From positions 462,813-514,829 of the forward strand of contig DPHC01000002.1 in NCBI GenBank assembly GCA_003523055.1: 52,017 bases of DNA, in the 5' to 3' direction. Each line of letters starts with the position of its first letter. Position 1 is the stretch's first letter. The notes beneath the pieces were generated by a model. The model made no database searches and was not told where the DNA came from. It saw nothing but the letters and a program-made list of their open reading frames with translations. A program made the translations under genes and the position numbers. Below are positions 18,283 to 25,448 of the stretch, in pieces. The stretch is from Dehalococcoidia bacterium. GTDB lineage: Bacteria; Chloroflexota; Dehalococcoidia; Lucifugimonadales; UBA3495.

Positions 18283-19155
18283 TTAAAGAGACTCGCCCAT
18301 ATCTTTCAAAAATTGTTCAATATCTGGAGATAATTCTGCAGATACAGTTTCATTATAACCATAGGTTTTATCATAATTTTGTTCTAACATTTCTATCAAA
18401 TTATCGATTTCGTCATAATCGTTAAAATACAATTCTGAATCAGCATATTGGTCAATACCTTTTTGTTTTTCAACCAAGTCAGTAGGTAAATTATAAAGCT
18501 TGCATATGATTTCCATTAGCCTCGCTTGGCCACTGAAATCTTCATTGATTTCTAAATATTGCGGTAAATGCACAACAAAAGTTCTGGTGTCGATACCTTT
18601 TTCTCTTAATTTTTCTTGTACAAGCAAAGTGATAGAAGTTGGGCCTTCATAATCGCTTTCACGGACATTAAATTCTTTTAAATCATCCAACATATTTTTA
18701 TTACTAACTATAGAAGAAACAACTAACGGCCTAGTATGTGGCACCATGTCGTACATTCCTCCAATCATTGTATAGCTCGCTATGTCATATCTTTTTGCCA
18801 TGTCTAAAATAGCGTCAATTAGTTCTTCACTATTACTATGTGGCTCTAATAATTCCATCAATATCAAATCGTTCGTATGACCAGGTCGTTTTATTAGAGA
18901 CATTCTTGTTTCTGGTTTTCGAAATATTCTTTTACTGTTTTCAAAATAAGTCCTAGGTCGATAAATTGTATAGTCATAAAAAACGCCTGGGTTATTCATG
19001 GACGTCAAGTTGTTAGCCTCTAATTCTTTTTTTAAATGCCTCAATACACGAGTTCCTACTCTACCAACATCTATCCAAGGTTTAAGTACCATTAATACAT
19101 CTGGCTTGTTTAAATTATAGTCTTCTAAATCTTCATATTTAAAAACTTGGCTCAT
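18283..19155 (-). CDS. PAC2-family protein
   Basis: 290 aa of the PAC2 (DUF75) family, related to archaeal and eukaryotic proteasome-assembly chaperones and also found in bacteria without known function. The recognisable core is the VLMVLKPWIDVGRVG opening, LILMELLEPH, the YTMIGGMYDMVPHTRPLVV block and GPTSITLLV. A C-terminal extension of about 60 residues is acidic (EIDNLIEMLEQNYDKTYG). No proteasome gene is in the window. It lies 19 bases after the amidohydrolase and about 80 bases before infC. The biochemical role is unknown. Confidence 0.8.
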   Translation of the reverse strand: MSQVFKYEDLEDYNLNKPDVLMVLKPWIDVGRVGTRVLRHLKKELEANNLTSMNNPGVFYDYTIYRPRTYFENSKRIFRKPETRMSLIKRPGHTNDLILMELLEPHSNSEELIDAILDMAKRYDIASYTMIGGMYDMVPHTRPLVVSSIVSNKNMLDDLKEFNVRESDYEGPTSITLLVQEKLREKGIDTRTFVVHLPQYLEINEDFSGQARLMEIICKLYNLPTDLVEKQKGIDQYADSELYFNDYDEIDNLIEMLEQNYDKTYGYNETVSAELSPDIEQFLKDMGESL

Positions 19156-19174
19156 TAATTCACTCTTCTTATTA

Positions 19175-20359
19175 CTAACATTCGCCCATTTCTGACATGA
19201 GCCCCCTAGACCATGCTATTTCACCCGATATTATAGTCGCTACAGCATCTAATTTCATCTGGCCTTCTACGAGGTTATCATTCATGTCATGCCACACGAA
19301 TCTGCCTTGAATTTGCTCAAATACTGCAATATCAGCTTTACTACCGACACTTAAGGTTCCATCACCAATATTATGATTACCTTTTAATCCTAAAACATCA
19401 GCTGGCGTGCTAGTGGCAGCGGCAATGGCGTCATCTAATGTTAACCCTATGGCATGAAATTTACTAACTAGATCATTCATTTTATATACAGTGCGTTCTT
19501 CTGGAGCGATATGCAAATCAGTACTTATAGTATTCACTTTTACACCTTGTGACAATGCTTTTTTTACTACTTCTACATCGCAATGTACGCCCGCATGGCC
19601 GACATCAAGTATTACACCTCGTTCTACCGCTTCGATTACACAATGCCTGATTTTGCCTGCATTATCTAATATATTCTCTCGATCTCCATTAAACGCGTGA
19701 GTTACTATATCTCCGGCTGTCATATGTTTTAAAATAGTGTCTAGAGGAATCGGAGTTCCGCTAACATGTACCATCAACCGGGTCGAGGAATCAGTAGCGG
19801 CCTGCTTTGCTAAAACAAGAGCTTTTTCAGCATCCCAATATGCAACCGCATTATAATGCATTCTAACTTTGACACCGAAACAAAAACCTTTATTTTCCAT
19901 TATTGCCCTAGTAGTTTCTTCTACATTAATGATATTCATATCATGTAAACCTCCTCCCAAAATTCTATTGGGAGCTAAGCCAATCGCTGATATATGTAGA
20001 AAGCATAGCAAGTTAGTTTTGTGATTTGGGAAAACGTAATCCCTCATGGCTTTATAATTAAGATAGCCTGCGCTGCCTGCATCAACGCCTGTCGTAACGC
20101 CAAAAGGCAAACAGTTTGAATCAGCATGCACTGAACTACCATTACCGCCATCGTAAAAATGACCATGTAAATCAATGAATCCCGGGGTAATCAATTTGTT
20201 CTGTACATCTAATATACGGTATTCAGGATTAGTTTTTATCTCTTTAGTTACCTCAATAATTACACCGTTATCAATCAATATGTCCATTTGGGAATTGATT
20301 TTATTGGCGGGATCTATGACTAAAGCATTTTTCAATAATAATGTTGTAGATTGTTCCAT
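19175..20359 (-). CDS. Amidohydrolase, dihydroorotase/deacetylase-like
   Basis: A metal-dependent hydrolase of the amidohydrolase superfamily, 394 aa. FIDLHGHFYDGG gives the first HxH (H65, H67); GVKVRMHYNAV carries a possible carboxylated lysine, and VMVHVSGTP-like, THAFNGD, LDVGHAGVHCD and NTISTDLHI provide later His/Asp ligands. It most resembles the COG3964-type predicted deacetylases related to dihydroorotase. The substrate is unknown; no pyrimidine gene other than pyrH is nearby. It sits between the unknown gene at 20382-20828 and the PAC2 gene on the same strand. Confidence 0.85.
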   Translation of the reverse strand: MEQSTTLLLKNALVIDPANKINSQMDILIDNGVIIEVTKEIKTNPEYRILDVQNKLITPGFIDLHGHFYDGGNGSSVHADSNCLPFGVTTGVDAGSAGYLNYKAMRDYVFPNHKTNLLCFLHISAIGLAPNRILGGGLHDMNIINVEETTRAIMENKGFCFGVKVRMHYNAVAYWDAEKALVLAKQAATDSSTRLMVHVSGTPIPLDTILKHMTAGDIVTHAFNGDRENILDNAGKIRHCVIEAVERGVILDVGHAGVHCDVEVVKKALSQGVKVNTISTDLHIAPEERTVYKMNDLVSKFHAIGLTLDDAIAAATSTPADVLGLKGNHNIGDGTLSVGSKADIAVFEQIQGRFVWHDMNDNLVEGQMKLDAVATIISGEIAWSRGLMSEMGEC

Positions 20360-20381
20360 TGTCTTGTCTCCTTTATAACTA

Positions 20382-20828
20382 TTATTGATCTGAGAAATTA
20401 ATTAGCCGTAATTTCGGGTACACTTTTTCCACCGGAGAATTTAAATCCTCATTGCTAATTTCTGACTCTTCATTTATATTGCTTAACGCTTCATTAGAAA
20501 CGACTTCATCCACTAGTTTATCAATTATTTGTGAAGACTTACCATCCAATCTCCCTAATTGATACGCTAATGTCACAGCCAATTGCGTATTAACAATGGA
20601 TTCAAATGATTTGCCTTCTTCTAAATTCGTAGGCATGCAACCACTCTGATCAGCGAAATCATCTAAAACCTGTCCAATAATTGAAGGTAAATCTTTAAAA
20701 TCTATTTCTGTCATATACTGAAGTATCAAATCAGATAATTCATTGACAGCATCTTCATTCAGTATGACATCTCCATACTCTTTGGAATTGCGCCAAAAAC
20801 CTAGGTCGCCCTTAGAGTTCTCCGGCAT
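20382..20828 (-). CDS. Hypothetical acidic protein
   Basis: 148 aa, not recognised. It is acidic and mostly helical in appearance, with a TQLAVTLAYQLGRLDGKS helix in the middle and a disordered acidic tail (ISNEDLNSPVEK). No signal peptide or membrane segment is seen. A strong gggaggg lies four bases before the ATG, supporting translation. It leads the minus-strand unit that continues into the amidohydrolase (22-base gap). Confidence 0.65.
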   Translation of the reverse strand: MPENSKGDLGFWRNSKEYGDVILNEDAVNELSDLILQYMTEIDFKDLPSIIGQVLDDFADQSGCMPTNLEEGKSFESIVNTQLAVTLAYQLGRLDGKSSQIIDKLVDEVVSNEALSNINEESEISNEDLNSPVEKVYPKLRLINFSDQ

Positions 20829-20857
20829 TTATCCCTCCCAGACTTCAATATTAAGAA

Positions 20858-20863
20858 ATTGTA
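20858..20863 (-). promoter_or_regulatory. Possible extended -10 element for the 20828 gene
   Basis: TACAAT on the minus strand with TGG directly before it. The -35 region 17 bases upstream (ACTTTA) is poor, so this is a weak candidate within the 130-base divergent region before ybeY. Confidence 0.3.
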
Positions 20864-20958
20864 CCATGAGTTGGGATATTTAAAGTTGACTAGAATACAT
20901 TGAATGCCTGGTTAACACCATGCTAGTATTGGAATGGAATAGATTCAGAAGGTATCTT

Positions 20959-21504
20959 ATGACACCAGAAATTGAAACAACAATCCTGGCAAAATATTCC
21001 TTAGAAATGTCCAAAGAATTTCTAGAATCAGTGGCTTTGTCCGCTGTACATTACCTATACGATAATACTCAACCACATTCATTAAGCGTTCTCATAACAG
21101 ATGATGCTGCAATAAAAAGATTGAATAAACAATATCGAGGGCTAGACGAAGTTACTGATGTATTATCTTTTTCGCCTAACTTCCACGGTCATTGGAAAGG
21201 AGAGATAGATTCTTCATTACCCGAAAGTGACATAGTATTTCCTGTATTTGAATCTAATTTCATTGGAGACCTAGTCTTATCTTTCCCAGAGATAAGAAGG
21301 CAGTCAGATGAATTCAATCAAACCTTGAACAACACTTTAGCATTTTTATTAATACATGGAATATTACATCTCAAAGGTTACGATCATTCAACTAAAGAAG
21401 AACAAAAAGAAATGCAATCTGTTGAACTAGACGTAATGACACATCTTGAGCAATCGGTTAAGATAATTAAACAAATGTACAATAAAAATACTGGGAAGCA
21501 TTAG
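20959..21504 (+). CDS. ybeY: Endoribonuclease YbeY (16S rRNA maturation factor)
   Basis: Zinc-dependent RNase involved in 16S 3'-end processing and ribosome quality control. The metal motif is H133-x3-H137-x5-H143 (HGILHLKGYDH), preceded by NKQYRGLDEVTDVLSFS and GDLVLS. The ATG at 20959 has aagg six to eight bases upstream and gives 181 aa; an in-frame ATG at 20920 would add 13 residues with no family support. An insertion between DVLSF and GDLVLS, about 25 residues long, makes it longer than E. coli YbeY. dnaX follows after four bases. Confidence 0.93.
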   Translation: MTPEIETTILAKYSLEMSKEFLESVALSAVHYLYDNTQPHSLSVLITDDAAIKRLNKQYRGLDEVTDVLSFSPNFHGHWKGEIDSSLPESDIVFPVFESNFIGDLVLSFPEIRRQSDEFNQTLNNTLAFLLIHGILHLKGYDHSTKEEQKEMQSVELDVMTHLEQSVKIIKQMYNKNTGKH

Positions 21505-21508
21505 ATTT

Positions 21509-23191
21509 ATGACTTCAACTTCGTTCTATCGCAGATGGAGGCCCAATTCATTCGAAGAAATAGCAGGTCAGGAACACGTATCGTCTACATTGAAACAAGC
21601 TGTGGTTCAAAATAGAATCTCCCATTCCTACCTTTTTTGCGGACCACGCGGAACTGGCAAAACAACCACCGCTAGAGTATTAAGCAAAGCAATAAACTGC
21701 ATAGACCCTACCGAAGGTAACCCATGCAACAATTGCACCATCTGCTCCTCTATAAACGCTGGAAAATTCTTGGATATAATTGAATTAGATGCAGCAAGCA
21801 ATCGTGGGATAGATGAAATTCGGAGCATCAAGGAAAAAGTTAATTTCCTTCCTTCAGAAGGTACCAATAAAGTGTATATTATAGACGAAGCACATATGTT
21901 AACTGACCAAGCTTCAAATGCATTCTTAAAGACACTTGAAGAGCCTCCAAACCATATCAATTTTATCCTCTGTACTACTGAACCTCAAAAAATACTCCCA
22001 ACAATAATATCTAGGTGCCAGAGATTTGATTTTCACAAAATATCAGAACCGGTTATTACGAGCAGACTAGAATTTATAGCACAATCAGAAGGAATAGTTG
22101 CTGAGGCTACTGCCTTAAAATTAATATCACATTCATCTGAAGGAAGCCTCCGCGACGCTGAAAACATTTTAGAACAAATTGTAGTATCAACTAACTCCAA
22201 CATAAATTTGAAATCCGTAGAGGATTTTGTTGGAATTTCCAATCCCGAACAATGGATTGACTTAGTATCATACCTATTCCATTCAGACGCAGCAAGCTGC
22301 ATAAAAGCTATCAATGAGTGTATGAACCTAGGATTAGAAGCTCCTCAAATTCATAAGAATGTAACGGAGTTACTCCGCAATATCATGTTGTATCAATTAG
22401 ATTCATCTTTAATAACAAATACAATTTACGATTCTACTGACCACTTACAAAAATTATCTTCGATACCTACCAAAAAAGATCTTACAAAATACCTAAAAAC
22501 CTGGAACGATGTCGATTTCAAGAATGACGGGTCTTCAATACTGCAACTGGAGTTACTGGCAATTACTATTTGTAGTATGGATCCAGAAGAAAATAACACC
22601 AATACTGTTACTACTTCTATAAGTAATATTGTTTCTGAAACAAAAATAGATCCTACTCAATTAAGCGAAACAAAAATAGAAACTGTCGCGAAGACAGAAG
22701 AATACACCTCTGATAATAAAGCCACTAACCAAGTACCGCCCAATCAACAACCATTAAATTCTCAGGTACCCTCAAATGAATCATTGCCTGCCAAACTAAC
22801 TACCGCAATAAACGCTGATAGTATAGAGCATAAATGGAACGAGACTATAAAAAATCTAGGAAGACAAAAAGGGGTGAAATTTAACCTAGGTGCTTTATTG
22901 CGAGACTGTGATAAAACTCACCTGGGAATAGAAAATGGTAAAATGATATTATATTTCAAAAATCGAGCCAATTACGAAAGAATGCAAGCAGAAATGTCAG
23001 ATGGATTAACTTATAATAAAGTTAACTCGGCTTTTCAAGAAACATTCCAAGAAGAGCTTCAAATTGAACTAGCCATATTAGATGGAAACACAAACAAACA
23101 AGGTTCTGCAAACCCGGCACAAAGTAGTCCGCTAGTTAGAGTTGCAATGGGTATGGGAGCACACATAGTAGAGGAAAAAACTCATGAATAA
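21509..23191 (+). CDS. dnaX: DNA polymerase III subunits gamma/tau
   Basis: Clamp-loader ATPase of the replisome. The AAA+ domain carries Walker A GPRGTGKT (45-52), a zinc-binding Cys set (C64, C73, C76, C79), VYIIDEAHML (Walker B) and the sensor region LCTTEPQKILPTIISRCQRF. A collar domain follows; then a Thr/Asn/Gln-rich linker (about residues 355-430) and a C-terminal domain (about 440-530). The 560-aa form is a tau-like protein. I see no obvious frameshift signal for gamma. It overlaps ybaB by eight bases. Confidence 0.96.
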   Translation: MTSTSFYRRWRPNSFEEIAGQEHVSSTLKQAVVQNRISHSYLFCGPRGTGKTTTARVLSKAINCIDPTEGNPCNNCTICSSINAGKFLDIIELDAASNRGIDEIRSIKEKVNFLPSEGTNKVYIIDEAHMLTDQASNAFLKTLEEPPNHINFILCTTEPQKILPTIISRCQRFDFHKISEPVITSRLEFIAQSEGIVAEATALKLISHSSEGSLRDAENILEQIVVSTNSNINLKSVEDFVGISNPEQWIDLVSYLFHSDAASCIKAINECMNLGLEAPQIHKNVTELLRNIMLYQLDSSLITNTIYDSTDHLQKLSSIPTKKDLTKYLKTWNDVDFKNDGSSILQLELLAITICSMDPEENNTNTVTTSISNIVSETKIDPTQLSETKIETVAKTEEYTSDNKATNQVPPNQQPLNSQVPSNESLPAKLTTAINADSIEHKWNETIKNLGRQKGVKFNLGALLRDCDKTHLGIENGKMILYFKNRANYERMQAEMSDGLTYNKVNSAFQETFQEELQIELAILDGNTNKQGSANPAQSSPLVRVAMGMGAHIVEEKTHE

Positions 23192-23483
23192 AAACATGAT
23201 GAAACAAGCACAACAACTCCAAGCAAAATTACTACAAATACAGACTGAATTAGAGACTCTAACAGTCAATGGTTCATCTGGAGGAGGAGTAATCAATATA
23301 GAAATGACAGGCAAACAAGAAGTTAAAAATGTAACAATTGATCCAGATACCGTTGATGATATAGACCTCTTACAGGACTTAATATTAACTGCCATTAATG
23401 ATGCAGTGCAAAAATCCCAGCAGCTAGCCTCAGATAAAATGGGTGCAGTAACCGGAGGGTTGAACATCCCTGGTTTAACTTAA
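23184..23483 (+). CDS. ybaB: Nucleoid-associated protein, YbaB/EbfC family
   Basis: A small DNA-binding protein that forms a tweezer-like dimer. Features are the N-terminal MMKQAQQLQAKLLQIQTELE helix, the GGGVINIEMTGKQEVKNVTIDP hairpin, and the LLQDLILTAINDAVQKSQQL helix ending in GGLNIPGL. 99 aa, typical. The order dnaX-ybaB-recR is conserved widely, and the eight-base overlap with dnaX suggests coupling. Confidence 0.95.
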   Translation: MNKNMMKQAQQLQAKLLQIQTELETLTVNGSSGGGVINIEMTGKQEVKNVTIDPDTVDDIDLLQDLILTAINDAVQKSQQLASDKMGAVTGGLNIPGLT

Positions 23484-23506
23484 TTTTCTATAGTTAGGCA
23501 TTTAAT

Positions 23507-24127
23507 ATGAACTACAATAATTTTCCTATAATATCAGATACTTTAACTCAGTTAATTGATGAGTTACATAAGTTACCTGGTATAGGACCTAAAACTGCGC
23601 AGAGACTAGCGTATTTCATAGTAAGACAAACCAAAAAGGATAATGACGACCTAGCTAACGCGATATTTTCTGTAAGCAACAATATTGTATATTGCGAAAA
23701 ATGCCAAAATATTAGTGACTCCGATCCTTGTCGCATATGTATCAATCCCCGAAGAGATCACAGCCTTATATGTGTAGTAGAAGATCCCATGGACGTTATG
23801 GCAATAGAAAAGTCAAACTGCTTCAAAGGCCTTTATCATGTATTGCACGGATCCATATCTCCTTTAAACGGAATTGGCCCAGAACAGCTTAAAATCAAAG
23901 AATTATTTGACAGATTAAAATCTGATGATATCAAGGAATTAATAATCGCTACCAATCCCACTCTTCAAGGTGAAGCGACAGCTTTATATATTAGTAACAA
24001 CAACTCAAATAGAGATATCGTTATGACTCACTTAGCTCGAGGGCTCCCTGTAGGAGGCTCCTTAGAATACTCAGACGATATAACACTAAGCCGGGCCTTC
24101 CAAGGAAGGCAGCAACTAGATAGATGA
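23507..24127 (+). CDS. recR: Recombination mediator protein RecR
   Basis: Works with RecO (and RecF) to load RecA on SSB-coated DNA. Shows the helix-hairpin-helix LPGIGPKTAQRLAYFIV, the C4 zinc finger CEKCQNISDSDPCRIC, and a Toprim domain starting LICVVEDPMDVMAIE, with LIIATNPTLQGEATALYI and ARGLPVGGSLEYSDDITLSRA... at the end. About 200 aa is usual. Its stop overlaps the recO ATG. Confidence 0.97.
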   Translation: MNYNNFPIISDTLTQLIDELHKLPGIGPKTAQRLAYFIVRQTKKDNDDLANAIFSVSNNIVYCEKCQNISDSDPCRICINPRRDHSLICVVEDPMDVMAIEKSNCFKGLYHVLHGSISPLNGIGPEQLKIKELFDRLKSDDIKELIIATNPTLQGEATALYISNNNSNRDIVMTHLARGLPVGGSLEYSDDITLSRAFQGRQQLDR

Positions 24128-24933
24128 ATGCTATCAAAACGTACACTACTGCTGGTTTGATTCTAAAATACATTCCATACAAGGAAGCTGACTTAATAGT
24201 AACTCTACTAACAGAAAACACCGGCAAAGTAAAAGCAGTTGCGCAAGGAGCCAGAAGAATCAAAAGCAAATTTATTGGCCACTTAGAACCATTAACTATA
24301 ATAAATGGGTTATTAATAAAAGGCAAAACGTTAGATACAATCTCTCAAGTCGATATCAAACAATCATATCCCGAATTCTATATGGATCTAAATAGATTGT
24401 CCCGAGGTTTATATATATGCGAACTAGTAGACCAATTCGCTCCTGAGAATGAACCCAATAAACCTTTATTCCGTCTTACTATGCGAATATTATCAATCTT
24501 AACAAGTAGCACAGAAATAGATTATGAATTGGCATTACGAGAATTCGAATTTCAAATTTTGAAAATTTCGGGACTCATGCCAGAACTATATAATTGTGTT
24601 TCCTGTAATAGTTCTATTATCCCGAATGATCACAATTACAGTGCCGTTGGAGGTGGAGTGATTTGTACAGACTGTTCATCTAACATACAAACTTCTCCAA
24701 TGTCTTTATCTGCAATAAAATTAATAAGGTTCTTTGACAACAAATCTATTCTAGAAAACCCTCAAATTAGCATCAGTCCAGAAACAATACAAGAGGTAAA
24801 ATCATTGTTAATTAATTCAATCATACATTGGTTAGAACGAGAGTTGAAGTCTAATAATTTTATTAACCATCTAAAGTCTCTAAATAACAATAAAACGGAT
24901 CTTGAAACTGATAGAATGACTATGAATGGTTAA
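24124..24933 (+). CDS. recO: DNA repair protein RecO
   Basis: Anneals SSB-coated strands and loads RecA with RecR. The N-terminal OB fold is visible (TAGLILKYIPYKEADLIVTLL, GARRIKSKF), followed by the helical domain, and a zinc-type Cys set is present (CVSCNSS ... CTDC). 269 aa. ATGA overlap with recR puts both in one complex-forming pair. The final codons and stop fall in the left arm of an inverted repeat at 24926-24955. Confidence 0.93.
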   Translation: MNAIKTYTTAGLILKYIPYKEADLIVTLLTENTGKVKAVAQGARRIKSKFIGHLEPLTIINGLLIKGKTLDTISQVDIKQSYPEFYMDLNRLSRGLYICELVDQFAPENEPNKPLFRLTMRILSILTSSTEIDYELALREFEFQILKISGLMPELYNCVSCNSSIIPNDHNYSAVGGGVICTDCSSNIQTSPMSLSAIKLIRFFDNKSILENPQISISPETIQEVKSLLINSIIHWLERELKSNNFINHLKSLNNNKTDLETDRMTMNG

Positions 24934-24955
24934 TAGTTATCCTAAGCTTAACCAT
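24926..24955 (+). terminator. Inverted repeat over the recO stop, possible terminator
   Basis: Arms atggttaa and ttaaccat (8 bp, exact), with a 14-base loop; the left arm contains the recO stop. No U-tract follows, so the assignment is weak. Confidence 0.35.
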
Positions 24956-25015
24956 ATGTAACACAAATTGTTTATTGCTTGATTAATATGATTTCAAATT
25001 ACTAGGGGATTTAAC

Positions 25016-25435
25016 ATGGAACCACTGAAAATAAAAATCAGGGACCGATGGTATTCAATTTCTGATAACTCCGATGGTAAAATTAATATAACGATAGATG
25101 GAACATCCTACATCCTATTACTACCTGGAGACATAGCTAAAAAACAAAATCCCATTGACCTCAGGACCCCTCGCCTGAATTCTAAAAATGACTCTGCTTT
25201 ACTCATTAATATAGGAACAAATAAAATACGCGCTGATATGTCTGGTAAAATCATATCTATATTTGTAAAACCCCTTCAGAAAGTATCTCAAGGAGAAATT
25301 CTTTGCACAATTGAAGCAATGAAAATGGAACAAAATGTATTATCCACTAAAAATGGGACTATATCTACAATAAATGTTCAACCAATGGACACAGTGAATA
25401 CAAATGATGTTTTAATGACCTATCATGAAATATAA
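25016..25435 (+). CDS. Stand-alone biotinyl-domain protein (BCCP-like)
   Basis: 139 aa. The C-terminal ~70 residues form a biotinyl/lipoyl domain with the biotinylation motif EAMKME (Lys103) and the DMSGKIISIFVKPLQKVSQG turn. The first ~60 residues form a separate, poorly matched beta-rich segment, like the N-terminal parts of decarboxylase or acyl-CoA carboxylase biotin subunits. No carboxylase, carboxyltransferase or decarboxylase gene is nearby, so its partner lies elsewhere. A gggg sequence lies seven bases before the ATG. Its stop overlaps the upstream uvrA ATG. Confidence 0.88.
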   Translation: MEPLKIKIRDRWYSISDNSDGKINITIDGTSYILLLPGDIAKKQNPIDLRTPRLNSKNDSALLINIGTNKIRADMSGKIISIFVKPLQKVSQGEILCTIEAMKMEQNVLSTKNGTISTINVQPMDTVNTNDVLMTYHEI

Positions 25436-25448
25436 CAACCAAGACATA

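Noticed and set aside
20886..20914. TTGACT as a -35 for ybeY
   Set aside because: The hexamer at 17-base spacing (TGGTTA) is not a -10; no convincing partner.
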